This document shows, piece after piece, positions 1 through 8,474 of a DNA stretch of 64,000 bases. Origin of the DNA: Phytohabitans aurantiacus (GTDB lineage Bacteria; Actinomycetota; Actinomycetes; Mycobacteriales; Micromonosporaceae); assembly GCF_027923225.1 (NCBI RefSeq), contig NZ_BSDI01000010.1, positions 1 through 64,000 of the forward strand, in the 5' to 3' direction. The translations under genes and the position numbers were made by a program. A model generated the notes under the pieces. It was given only the letters and a program-made list of their open reading frames with translations. It was not told the DNA's origin and did not search any database. Position 1 is the stretch's first letter, and each line of letters starts with the position of its first letter.

Positions 1-26
1 GCGACGTCGCGGATGGTGGCGGGCAC
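1..26 (-). CDS. LacI-family regulator, N-terminal fragment
   Basis: Only the first nine codons are in the window, read leftward from a GTG at 26. They give VPATIRDVA, the start of the LacI-family DNA-binding domain (usual form ATIxDVAxxAGVS). A GGAG lies 8 bases upstream of the GTG. The gene is divergent from the uronate operon, which fits a local sugar-acid repressor acting on the operator at 82-95. Everything beyond residue 9 lies outside the window. Confidence 0.6.
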
Positions 27-81
27 AGCGGCGTCTCCATTCCTGCTCGTGTGGTGGTCGTCACTGGGATCGGCCAATTAA

Positions 82-95
82 TGCAAACGGTTGCT
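82..95. promoter_or_regulatory. LacI-type operator
   Basis: TGCAAACGGTTGCT fits the LacI-family operator pattern TGnAAnCGnTTnCA with the central CG. It lies between the divergent regulator start and the operon start at 267, so it probably controls both directions. The AAACGGTT core recurs at 11458-11471 upstream of the sugar ABC ATPase gene. Confidence 0.55.
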
Positions 96-266
96 CACGT
101 GTCAACGGGCTTGGATTGCGGCTTCGTTACGACGACCTGCACCGGGAGCGCTCCAACTCAGTACCAAAGGGATTTATCAGGTCACTTTTCCGGAAAGCGT
201 TGACGCGCAGCGGGCACTCGGGAATTCTTCTGCTGCAAACCTTTGCACCTTCTGGAGGAAGCCTCG

Positions 267-1595
267 ATGTCGGATCAGCCGGAGCGGCGGCTCCGCTACG
301 CCCTCGTCGGCACCGGTTCGCGCGCTGAGATGTTCGTGCGTTCGATCGTCCGCGACCACGCAGACCAGGCCGAGTTGGTGGCGTTCGCCGACGTCAACCA
401 GGCCCGCATGGACGCGCACAACTCCTGGCTGGAGGAGCTCGGCGCGGACGCGGTGCCGACGTACCAGGCGGGCGAGTTCACCAGCATGCTCGACAAGGAG
501 CGGGTCGACGTCGCGCTGGTGACGAGCGTCGACCGCACCCACGACGAGTACATCGTGGCCGCGCTCAAGTCGGGTCGCGACGTGGTGACCGAGAAGCCGA
601 TGACCACCGACGTCCAGCGCTGCCAGCGCATCCTCGACACGGTCGCCGAGACCGGCCGGCACGTCACCGTCGCCTTCAACTACCGCTACAACCCTTTGCA
701 CGAGAAAGTGCGTCAGGTGCTCGCCGACGGTGAGATCGGCGAAGTGGGCTCGGTGCACTTCGAGTGGCTGCTGGACGTGCGGCACGGAGCGGACTACTTC
801 CGGCGGTGGCACCGCGACAAGGCCAACTCCGGCGGCCTGATGGTGCACAAGAGCAGCCACCACTTCGACCTCGTCAACTGGTGGCTCGGCGCGGTGCCGG
901 TCGAGGTGTTCGCGTACGGAGGGCTGTTCTTCTACGGCGAGCAGGGGCGCCGGCACGGGTACGCCCGCGACTACGAGCGCGCGCACGGCAGCCCCGAGGC
1001 GGCCGGCGATCCGTTCGCGCTGCACCTTGCCGCCAATCCGCACCTGCGGGCGCTCTACCTGGACGCCGAGGCGGAAGATGGGTACCACCGGGACCAGAAC
1101 GTCTTCGCACCCGGCGTGACTATCGAAGACGACATGGCGGTGCTGGCCAAGTACTCCACCGGCGCCACGATGACCTACCACCTCACCGCGTACGCCCCGT
1201 GGGAGGGCTACCGAGTGATGTTCAACGGCAGCAAGGGGCGGCTCGAGCTCGAGGTCGTGGAGAGCGACTTCGTCAGCCCGTACGCCGCCACCGAGTTGAA
1301 AGGCGCGGCGCTGCACGGTGTGCAGGCGGCCGTGGAGGAAGGCTGGGCACGGATCACCCTGCGGCCGTTCTGGGCGCAGCCGCGGCAGGTGCCGGTGCCC
1401 GGGTACACCCGAGCGGGCCACGGTGGTGCGGACGCCCGCATGACCGCGGTCCTATTTGGGGGCGTGCATGATCCAATGGGTCGCGGCGCTTCCGCTCGGG
1501 ACGGCGCGCTGGCCCTCCTTACCGGCCTGGCCGCCAACCGTTCGTTCGAGACCGGCCAGCCGGTCAAGGTCGCCGACCTGCTCACCATCCCCTAG
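267..1595 (+). CDS. Gfo/Idh/MocA-family oxidoreductase
   Basis: NAD(P)-dependent sugar or sugar-acid oxidoreductase of 442 aa, predicted cytoplasmic. The Rossmann start ALVGTGSRAEMF is at about residues 13-24, and the cofactor-side motif VTEKPM follows near 110. The C-terminal half has the typical GLMVHKSSHHFDLVNWWLG stretch. The ATG at 267 is chosen because GGAGGAA precedes it by 8 bases; the frame is open to 243 without a ribosome site. It is longer than the usual 330-390 aa of the family, through C-terminal insertions. First gene of the operon, 9 bases before the uronate isomerase. The substrate is not visible in the sequence; a sugar-acid or inositol-type polyol is inferred from neighbours. 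Confidence 0.8.
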   Translation: MSDQPERRLRYALVGTGSRAEMFVRSIVRDHADQAELVAFADVNQARMDAHNSWLEELGADAVPTYQAGEFTSMLDKERVDVALVTSVDRTHDEYIVAALKSGRDVVTEKPMTTDVQRCQRILDTVAETGRHVTVAFNYRYNPLHEKVRQVLADGEIGEVGSVHFEWLLDVRHGADYFRRWHRDKANSGGLMVHKSSHHFDLVNWWLGAVPVEVFAYGGLFFYGEQGRRHGYARDYERAHGSPEAAGDPFALHLAANPHLRALYLDAEAEDGYHRDQNVFAPGVTIEDDMAVLAKYSTGATMTYHLTAYAPWEGYRVMFNGSKGRLELEVVESDFVSPYAATELKGAALHGVQAAVEEGWARITLRPFWAQPRQVPVPGYTRAGHGGADARMTAVLFGGVHDPMGRGASARDGALALLTGLAANRSFETGQPVKVADLLTIP

Positions 1596-1604
1596 GAGCC
1601 GTCC

Positions 1605-3014
1605 GTGTCGCGAGCCGACCTGCTCTTTCCCGCCGAACCCACGCAGCGGGGCATAGCCCGGGAGCTGTACGCCCTCGCCAAGAACCAGCCGATCATCTCC
1701 CCGCATGGGCACATAGACCCGGCGATCCTGGCCGAGGACACGCCCTTCCCCGACCCGGCGCAACTGATCATCTGCCCGGATCACTACGTCACGCGGATGC
1801 TGCTCAGCCAGGGCGTGTCGCCGGCGTCCCTCGGCGTACCGACCCGCACCGGCGAGCCGTACGAGACCGACGGGCGGACCATCTGGCGCCGGTTCGCCGA
1901 GCACTGGTACCTCTTCCGCGGCACGCCGTCCCGGCTGTGGCTGGAGGAGACGTTCGCCAACGTGTTCGGCGTGACGACCCGGCTCAGCCCGGACACCGCC
2001 GACGAGGTGTACGACGCGATCGCGGCGAAGCTCGCCGAGCCGGAGTTCCGGCCGCGCGCCCTCTTCGAGCGGTTCAACATCGAGGTACTGGCCACGACCG
2101 AGTCCCCATTGGACGATCTGGGCCGGCACGCGAAGCTCGCGGCGGATGGCTGGGGCGGCCCGGGTGGCCGGGTCGTCACCACGTTCCGGCCGGACAACGT
2201 GGTCGACATGGAGTTCGACAACTGGGCCGACAACGTGGCCCGCCTTGGCGAGATCACCGGCGACGACACGACGACGTACCACGGATACCTGGCCGCGCTG
2301 CGCAGCCGGCGACAGGCGTTCATCGCGGCCGGCGCGACCTCTTCGGACCACGGCCACTTGACCGCTCGCACGGTGCTGCTGGACGAACCGGATGCCGCGA
2401 AGCTCTTCGAGAAAGGGCTACGGGGCGAGGCGACGGAGGCCGACGCGGAGACGTTCCGGGGCCACATGCTCGTCGAGTTCGCGAAGATGTCCATCGAGGA
2501 CGGGCTCGTGATGCAGCTGCACCCGGGTGCGGTGCGCAACCACAACACCTGGCTGTACGACACGCACGGGCGCGACGTCGGCGGTGACATCCCGCGGGCG
2601 ACCGAGTACGTCTACAACCTGTTGCCGTTGCTGGAGAAGTACGGCAACGACCCGCGCCTGCGCGTGGTGCTGTACACATTGGACGAAGACACGTTCACCC
2701 GCGAGCTCGCGCCGCTCGCCGGCGGATACGCCTCGCTCTTCCTCGGCGCGCCCTGGTGGTTCCTGGACTCGCCGGAGGTGTTGCGCCGGTACCGCGAGGC
2801 GGTCACCGAGACCGCGGGCTTCTACAACACGGCCGGGTTCGTCGACGACACCCGCGCCTTCTGTTCCATCCCAGTGCGGCACGACGTGTCGCGCCGGATC
2901 GACGCCGGTTTCCTCGCCCGACTGGTCGCCGAGCACCGGCTGCCGCTCGACGAGGCGGCCGAGACGATCGTCGACCTCGCCTACCGACTGCCCAAGAGGA
3001 TCTTCAAACTGTGA
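1605..3014 (+). CDS. uxaC: Uronate (glucuronate/galacturonate) isomerase
   Basis: Converts D-glucuronate to D-fructuronate, or D-galacturonate to D-tagaturonate, the first cytoplasmic step of uronate catabolism. Its 469 aa match the family's usual 460-470. The metal-site motif SPHGHID near residues 32-38 belongs to the amidohydrolase-like UxaC fold, and later family segments (VMQLHPGAVRNHN, then GGDIPRATEY) are present. It starts at a GTG with AGGAGCC upstream. It overlaps the next gene by a GTGA junction, implying translational coupling. The context (pectate lyases downstream) favours galacturonate, but the sequence alone does not decide. Confidence 0.9.
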   Translation: MSRADLLFPAEPTQRGIARELYALAKNQPIISPHGHIDPAILAEDTPFPDPAQLIICPDHYVTRMLLSQGVSPASLGVPTRTGEPYETDGRTIWRRFAEHWYLFRGTPSRLWLEETFANVFGVTTRLSPDTADEVYDAIAAKLAEPEFRPRALFERFNIEVLATTESPLDDLGRHAKLAADGWGGPGGRVVTTFRPDNVVDMEFDNWADNVARLGEITGDDTTTYHGYLAALRSRRQAFIAAGATSSDHGHLTARTVLLDEPDAAKLFEKGLRGEATEADAETFRGHMLVEFAKMSIEDGLVMQLHPGAVRNHNTWLYDTHGRDVGGDIPRATEYVYNLLPLLEKYGNDPRLRVVLYTLDEDTFTRELAPLAGGYASLFLGAPWWFLDSPEVLRRYREAVTETAGFYNTAGFVDDTRAFCSIPVRHDVSRRIDAGFLARLVAEHRLPLDEAAETIVDLAYRLPKRIFKL

Positions 3015-4303
3015 GCACAGTCATCACGTCAGTAGACGTCCACGACGTGCGGTTCCCGACGGCGGCCGCCGGCGACGGATCCGACGCGATCAACCGCGGC
3101 GACTACTCGGCGACATACGTTTCCCTTCGCACCGACGGCCCGCAGACCGGTGCTGGCTTCACCTTCACCAACGGGCGCGGCAACGAGATCACCTGTGCCG
3201 CGGTCCGCGCCTTGGCGCACCACGTCGTCGGACGATCCATTGAGGACATCTTCGCCGAGCCGGTCGCGTTCTGGCGTTCGCTGAGCGCCGACGTCCAGCT
3301 CCGGTGGCTCGGGCCGGAAAAGGGCGTCATCCACATGGCCACGGGCGCGATCGTCAACGCGGTGTGGGACCTGCGCGCCAAGCTCGAAGGCAAGCCGTTG
3401 TGGCGGCTGCTCGCCGAGATGCCCACGGAAGAACTGGTGCGCAGCATCGACTTCCACCACATCACCGACGCGCTGACGCCCGCCGAGGCGGCCGCGATCC
3501 TCGACAAGGGCCTCGTCGGCATCGACGACCGGCTCCACGAGTTGGAGCGCGACGGCTTCCCGTCGTACACCACGTCGGTGGGGTGGCTCGGCTACCCCGA
3601 CGACAAGGTGCGGGCGCTGACCCGGCAGGCGTACGCCGAGGGCTGGCGGGCCATGAAGATGAAGGTCGGCGGCCCGATCGACGACGACGTCCGCCGCGCC
3701 CGGATCATCCGCGAGGAGATCGGGCCGGACGCGTTGCTGATGATGGACGCCAACCAGGTCTGGGACGTCGACGAGGCGATCGCCAACATGGCGCGGCTCG
3801 CCGAGTTCGACCCGTACTGGATCGAGGAGCCCACGCACGCCGACGACGTACTCGGGCACGCCCGCATCCAGCAAGCCGTCGCGCCCATCCGGGTGGCGAC
3901 CGGCGAGGTGGCCGCCAACCGGGTCATCTTCAAGCAGCTGCTGCAGGCCGAGGCGATCGGCGTCATGCAGATCGACGCGTGCCGGGTCGGCGGCGTCAAC
4001 GAGGTGCTCTCCGAGATCCTGATGGCCGCCAAGTTCGGCGTGCCGATCTGCCCGCACGCGGGTGGCGTTGGCCTCTGCGAGTACGTCCAGCACCTGGCGA
4101 TCTTCGACTACCTGCGCGTGGGGACCTCGCTCGACGGCCGCATGGTCGAGTACGTCGACCACCTGCACGAGCACTTCGTCGACCCGGTGCGCACCCGCGA
4201 CGGCCGGTACCTGCTGCCCGAGCAGCCTGGGTACAGCGCCACCATGAAGCCAGAGTCGATCGCCGAGTACTCCTTCCCGGACGGGCCGGTATGGCGACAG
4301 TGA
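3011..4303 (+). CDS. L-fuconate dehydratase-family enolase superfamily enzyme
   Basis: Acid-sugar dehydratase of 430 aa in the mandelate-racemase branch of the enolase superfamily. The general-base pair MKMKVGG is near residue 217. Metal ligands are D in LLMMDAN, E in YWIEEPTH and E in VATGEV, and the catalytic H is in CPHAGG. The N-terminal segments GFTFTNGRGNE and RWLGPEKGVIHMATGA resemble FucD (L-fuconate dehydratase) more than mannonate or altronate dehydratases. In this operon it sits between an isomerase and a reductase, where a mannonate/altronate dehydratase making 2-keto-3-deoxygluconate would be expected. The true substrate therefore needs a biochemical test. GTG start inside the preceding stop; overlaps the next gene by 13 bases. 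Confidence 0.8.
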   Translation: MSTVITSVDVHDVRFPTAAAGDGSDAINRGDYSATYVSLRTDGPQTGAGFTFTNGRGNEITCAAVRALAHHVVGRSIEDIFAEPVAFWRSLSADVQLRWLGPEKGVIHMATGAIVNAVWDLRAKLEGKPLWRLLAEMPTEELVRSIDFHHITDALTPAEAAAILDKGLVGIDDRLHELERDGFPSYTTSVGWLGYPDDKVRALTRQAYAEGWRAMKMKVGGPIDDDVRRARIIREEIGPDALLMMDANQVWDVDEAIANMARLAEFDPYWIEEPTHADDVLGHARIQQAVAPIRVATGEVAANRVIFKQLLQAEAIGVMQIDACRVGGVNEVLSEILMAAKFGVPICPHAGGVGLCEYVQHLAIFDYLRVGTSLDGRMVEYVDHLHEHFVDPVRTRDGRYLLPEQPGYSATMKPESIAEYSFPDGPVWRQ

Positions 4304-5772
4304 GGCTTTCGCTGGGCGGCCTGCGCCAGGTACCGGTGGCGAGCCGGCCCCGGGTGCGCCCGGGTACCGTGCCCGCCGGCATCGTGCACCTCGGGCTGGG
4401 CGCGTTCCACCGCGCGCACCAGGCGGTTTACACCGAGGCGGCCATCGCGCTCGCCGGTGGCGACTGGGGCATCGTCGGTGTCGCACCGCGCAGCCTCGAC
4501 GTGGTGCGCAACCTGACCGAGCAGGACTGCCTCTTCAGTGTCACGTCGCTGAGCGGCAACGGCACGCACAGCGAGGTGGTCGGTGCGTTCGCCGGGGTAC
4601 GGCACGCGGCCAGCGATCCGGACGCCGTGCTCGACCTGATCGCGTCCCCGACCATCCGGGTCGTGACGCTGACGGTGACCGAGAAGGCGTACCAGATGGA
4701 CCCGGCCACCGGGCGGCTGAGGCCGGATCCCGCCGTCGCCGCAGATCTGACCGGCGACGGGCCGCCCATGACGGTGCCCGGCCTTCTCGTGCGCGGCCTG
4801 ATCGCACGAGCGGCCGCCGACGCCGGCCCGATCGCGCTGCTGAGCTGCGACAACCTGCCGTCCAACGGCAAGCGGCTGCACGGCCTCGTGACCCAGGCCC
4901 TGGAGTACGGCGGCGCACCCGCCCCGGTGGTGGACTGGGTGCGCGACAACGTCACGTTCCCGGGCTCGATGGTCGACCGGATCGTGCCGGCGACCACCCC
5001 GGAGACGCTCGCCACGGTCGAAGCGCTGCTCGGCGTGAGCGACCTGGCGGCGGTGGCGGCCGAGCCGTACCGGGAGTGGGTGATCGAGGACGCGTTCCCC
5101 GGCGGGCGGCCGGCGTGGGAGCGCGCCGGTGCGGTGCTGACCGACGACGCCGGGCCCTGGGAGCGGTTGAAGCTGCGCTCGCTCAACGGCGTGCACTCGG
5201 CGATCGCCTACCTGGGCGCGCTCGCGGGCCGCGACATGATCGCCGAGGCGCTGGCCATCCCCGGCATGCGGGAGGCGCTGCGGAGGTTCGTCGCCGAGGA
5301 CGTCGCCGGCAGCTTCCAGCCGCCGGACGGGGTTTCGGTGATCGAGTACGGCGACTCGGTCCTGGAGCGGTTCGCGAACTCGGCGATCCGGCACCGGACC
5401 ATCCAGGTTGCCATGGACGGCTCGCAGAAGCTGCCGCAACGGGTGCTGCACACCCTCATCGATCGGCGCGCGACCGGTGCGGTGCCGCGTTGGGGCGCCC
5501 TGGTGCTCGCCGCGTGGATGCGCTTCGTGCAGGGGCAGGCCGACGACGGCGCCCCGCTGCCGCTCGACGACCCGCTGGCCGAGCGCATCAGGACCGCGCT
5601 TTCGGAAGGCAAGGACTCACCGGAGGGCGTGGTCGACGCGCTCTTCGGCCTGACCGAGGTGTTCCCGGCCGAGCTGGTCGGCGACGACGCGATACGGGAG
5701 CTGGTGGTCGGCTGGCTCACCGCCCTTGAGCAGCACGGCGTCGAGCAAACCCTCCGAGAGGCCGCACTATGA
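4291..5772 (+). CDS. Mannitol dehydrogenase-family reductase (fructuronate reductase type)
   Basis: NAD(P)-dependent reductase of 493 aa, predicted to reduce fructuronate or tagaturonate to mannonate or altronate. The Rossmann motif GIVHLGLGAFHRAHQ is near residues 30-44. The dehydrogenase motifs ALLSCDNLPSNGK and FPGSMVDRIVP are in the middle, and the C-terminal catalytic helix has LKLRSLNGVHSAIAY. Length fits UxuB/MtlK. It begins inside the dehydratase gene, so the two are translationally coupled. With UxaC and a dehydratase it completes the conversion of a hexuronate to 2-keto-3-deoxy-sugar acid; KDG kinase and aldolase are not in the window. Confidence 0.82.
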   Translation: MATVRLSLGGLRQVPVASRPRVRPGTVPAGIVHLGLGAFHRAHQAVYTEAAIALAGGDWGIVGVAPRSLDVVRNLTEQDCLFSVTSLSGNGTHSEVVGAFAGVRHAASDPDAVLDLIASPTIRVVTLTVTEKAYQMDPATGRLRPDPAVAADLTGDGPPMTVPGLLVRGLIARAAADAGPIALLSCDNLPSNGKRLHGLVTQALEYGGAPAPVVDWVRDNVTFPGSMVDRIVPATTPETLATVEALLGVSDLAAVAAEPYREWVIEDAFPGGRPAWERAGAVLTDDAGPWERLKLRSLNGVHSAIAYLGALAGRDMIAEALAIPGMREALRRFVAEDVAGSFQPPDGVSVIEYGDSVLERFANSAIRHRTIQVAMDGSQKLPQRVLHTLIDRRATGAVPRWGALVLAAWMRFVQGQADDGAPLPLDDPLAERIRTALSEGKDSPEGVVDALFGLTEVFPAELVGDDAIRELVVGWLTALEQHGVEQTLREAAL

Positions 5773-5796
5773 TCTCCTCCCCGGAGGTGTACAACC

Positions 5797-6954
5797 ATGA
5801 GTGAGCCACGGGTGGCGCTGGTTGGTGCCAGTGGGCATGGTCTCTGGCATCGCCGGCAGATCGCGCCCATGCAGGAGGCCGGCCGGGTGCGGCTAGCGGG
5901 CCTGGTCGACGTGCGCCCGATCGAGGCGGCGCCGGATGCGCCAGTACCCGAGGGCACCGAACTCTTCACCGACCACCGCGAGATGCTGCGGGCCGTGCGG
6001 CCCGATGTCGTGGTGATCTGCACGCCGCCGCAGACGCACCTGCCGATCGCCACCGACGCGCTCCGCGCCGGTGCCGACGTGTTGCTGGAGAAGCCGCCGG
6101 TGCTCTCGCTCGACGAGCACCGCGCGCTCAGCGACGTGGTCGACGAGACCGGCCGGGCCCTGCAGGTCGGGTTCCAAGCGCTCGGCTCGGCGGCGCTCGC
6201 CGAGCTGATGGGCGCGATCGCAGACGGCCGGCTGGGCGTGGTCACCGGTGTCGCGGCGGTCGCCTCCTGGCACCGCGCCGACTCGTACTACCAGCGGTCT
6301 CCGTGGGCCGGAAAGCGTACGGTCGACGGGCACCCGTCGCTCGACGGTGCGCTCGCCAACCCGCTGGCGCACGCCTGGATGCAGTGCCTTGCCATCGCCG
6401 GGCTGGCGCCGTCCACAGTGGAGCTGGAGCGGTACCGCTGCCGGGACATCGAGGTCGACGACACCGCCTGCCTGCGGATCACGCTGGAGTCGGGCCTGCC
6501 GATCCTGGTGGCCGTGACGTTGTGCGGCGAGGAGAAGATCGAGGGCGAGGTCATCGTGTACGGCACCGGCGGTACCGCGGTGCTGGAGTACCCGACCGAC
6601 CGGCTCCGACTGCCGGGCGACTCCGAGTTCCGCGAGGTCCCCGGTCGCACGAGCCTGCTGGAGAACCTGCTGGCGCACCGGGAGAAGGGTGAGCCGCTGA
6701 TCGCGCCCCTCGCGCGCACCAAGCCGTTCACCGCGGTGCTCGACGTACTGCACGCCGCGCCACAACCGACCCGCCTGACCGACGACCTGCTCTCCGAAAG
6801 TGGCGTCGCGCCAGAACGCTTCTTGACGATCAAGGGGATCAACGCCGTGCTGCGCCAAGCGACGGAGCGGCTCGCGTTGTTCTCCGAACTGGCCGTCCCG
6901 TGGGCCGAACAACCGCTCCGGGTCGCCTTGAACGAGGAGGTGACCGGTGCCTGA
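5797..6954 (+). CDS. Gfo/Idh/MocA-family oxidoreductase
   Basis: A second, distinct oxidoreductase of the family (385 aa, usual length). The Rossmann motif ALVGASGHGLWH is near residues 7-18, and the EKPP signature lies in DVLLEKPPVLSLDEHR. It starts at an ATG with CCGGAGG upstream, 24 bases after the reductase, so it is probably the last gene of the operon. Substrate unknown; little sequence is shared with the first oxidoreductase, so it is not a recent duplication. Confidence 0.78.
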   Translation: MSEPRVALVGASGHGLWHRRQIAPMQEAGRVRLAGLVDVRPIEAAPDAPVPEGTELFTDHREMLRAVRPDVVVICTPPQTHLPIATDALRAGADVLLEKPPVLSLDEHRALSDVVDETGRALQVGFQALGSAALAELMGAIADGRLGVVTGVAAVASWHRADSYYQRSPWAGKRTVDGHPSLDGALANPLAHAWMQCLAIAGLAPSTVELERYRCRDIEVDDTACLRITLESGLPILVAVTLCGEEKIEGEVIVYGTGGTAVLEYPTDRLRLPGDSEFREVPGRTSLLENLLAHREKGEPLIAPLARTKPFTAVLDVLHAAPQPTRLTDDLLSESGVAPERFLTIKGINAVLRQATERLALFSELAVPWAEQPLRVALNEEVTGA

Positions 6955-7084
6955 AAACGCACTGCAAACATTGGCAACTGTCGTTCGGTAAAAATCGGAC
7001 CCAACACCCACTATCTCGGCATATAGCGGCCGAGCAATTCTTCTTTGCCTGCTTTAGTTGCAACATTTCTGCAAATCGAAGGCA

Positions 7085-7114
7085 TTGACTCTCTTAAGCG
7101 TGGATCCGTAGCTT
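7085..7114 (+). promoter_or_regulatory. Candidate promoter of the pectate lyase genes
   Basis: TTGACT at 7085-7090 and TAGCTT at 7109-7114 are separated by 18 bases, about 44 bases before the first lyase ATG. The 203-bp gap 6955-7157 is clearly less GC-rich than its surroundings. It also holds TGCAAACATTGGCA at 6963-6976, which resembles the operator at 82-95. Confidence 0.4.
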
Positions 7115-7157
7115 TCTTGTTAAGAACGCGTTAACCGGATCCCGCGCGGAGAGTGCG

Positions 7158-8462
7158 ATGCAACTGAGGCAGTTGGCCGCCGTAGCGGCCGGGCTCGGCA
7201 TGGTGGCGGCGTTTGCCGCACCGGCCCGCGCCGAAGGCGAAGTGTCCTGGGGAGCACGTCAACTGGGCCGGCAAGTGCTGCCGGCAAACGATGGATGGGC
7301 CGCGTCAGGGCCCGGCACAACCGGCGGTTCCACCGCCACCGAGGAAAACGTCTTTGTCGTCGAGAACCGCGCCGAGCTTATCGCCGCGGTCGCCGGCACC
7401 ACCCCGAAAATCGTGTACGTCAAAGGCACGCTCGACGGCTTCGAAGGGCTGGACGGCGGCTGTGCGGCACTGGCCGACCCGGCCTACTCGCTCGACGCGT
7501 ACCTCGCCACGTACGACCCGGCGGTCTGGGGACGGGTCAACCCGAGCGGCCCGCTGGAGCAGGCCCGGGTGCGGTCGGTCTCCAACCAGACCGCCTACAC
7601 ACAGGTCAACGTCGGGCCCAACACCACGATCATCGGCATGCGCGGCGCGACCCTGAAGCACCTCACGCTGATGGTCGACCGGGCCAACAACGTCATCGTC
7701 CGCAACCTCACCTTCGTCGACGCGCAGGACTGCTTCCCCGCCTGGTCGCCCACCGATGGTGACCTCGGCAACTGGAACTCGCAGTTCGACCTGATGTCGG
7801 TGCGGCGCAGCGAGAACGTGTGGGTCGACCACAACACGTTCACCGACGGCGACAACCCCGACAGCGAACAGCCTGTCTACTTCGGACGGCCGTACCAGGT
7901 GCACGACGGTGCGCTCGACATCACGCACACCGCGAGCCTCGTGACCGCCTCGTTCAACCGGTTCTCGGCGCGCGACAAGGTGATGCTGATCGGCTCGTCG
8001 AACACCGTCGGCCCGGACGTCGGCCGGCTCAACGTCACGCTGCACCACAACGTGTTCGACGGCAGCCTCCAGCGCCTCCCGCGAGTGCGCTTCGGCCAGG
8101 TCGACATCTACAACAACTACTACAAGGTCGCCGGCGACGGGTTCTCGTACGCCTGGGGCGTCGGCGTCCAGTCATCGATCTACGCGGAGAACAACTTCTT
8201 CGCACTCGGCGCCGACGTGACCGCCGCGGACATCATCTACGACTGGGGTGGCACGGCGATCACGGAGAAGGGGACCTGGGTGCGGTCCGGCAAGAGCCGG
8301 CCGGCCGCGGTCGACCTGCTCGACGCGTACAACGCCGAGCACGATCCCGACCTGAGCGCCGATTCAGGCTGGACGCCGACCCTGCGCAACGGTCCCGTCC
8401 TGCCCGCACAGTTCGTGTCCATCCTGGTGCCGGTACTGGCCGGCGCCGGGCGGCTCTGCTGA
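7158..8462 (+). CDS. Secreted pectate lyase (PL1-like)
   Basis: Secreted polysaccharide lyase of 434 aa cleaving polygalacturonate by beta-elimination. An N-terminal signal peptide (MQLRQL, hydrophobic core to about residue 20, cleavage near APARAEG) precedes a right-handed parallel beta-helix. The PL1 motif VWVDHN is near residue 220 and the substrate-binding QRLPRVRFG near residue 303. ATG preceded by CGGAGAG. It is followed after 12 bases by a second lyase, so the two are probably co-transcribed. Uronic-acid products would feed the upstream operon. Confidence 0.85.
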   Translation: MQLRQLAAVAAGLGMVAAFAAPARAEGEVSWGARQLGRQVLPANDGWAASGPGTTGGSTATEENVFVVENRAELIAAVAGTTPKIVYVKGTLDGFEGLDGGCAALADPAYSLDAYLATYDPAVWGRVNPSGPLEQARVRSVSNQTAYTQVNVGPNTTIIGMRGATLKHLTLMVDRANNVIVRNLTFVDAQDCFPAWSPTDGDLGNWNSQFDLMSVRRSENVWVDHNTFTDGDNPDSEQPVYFGRPYQVHDGALDITHTASLVTASFNRFSARDKVMLIGSSNTVGPDVGRLNVTLHHNVFDGSLQRLPRVRFGQVDIYNNYYKVAGDGFSYAWGVGVQSSIYAENNFFALGADVTAADIIYDWGGTAITEKGTWVRSGKSRPAAVDLLDAYNAEHDPDLSADSGWTPTLRNGPVLPAQFVSILVPVLAGAGRLC

Positions 8463-8474
8463 GGAGGTCCGGCA

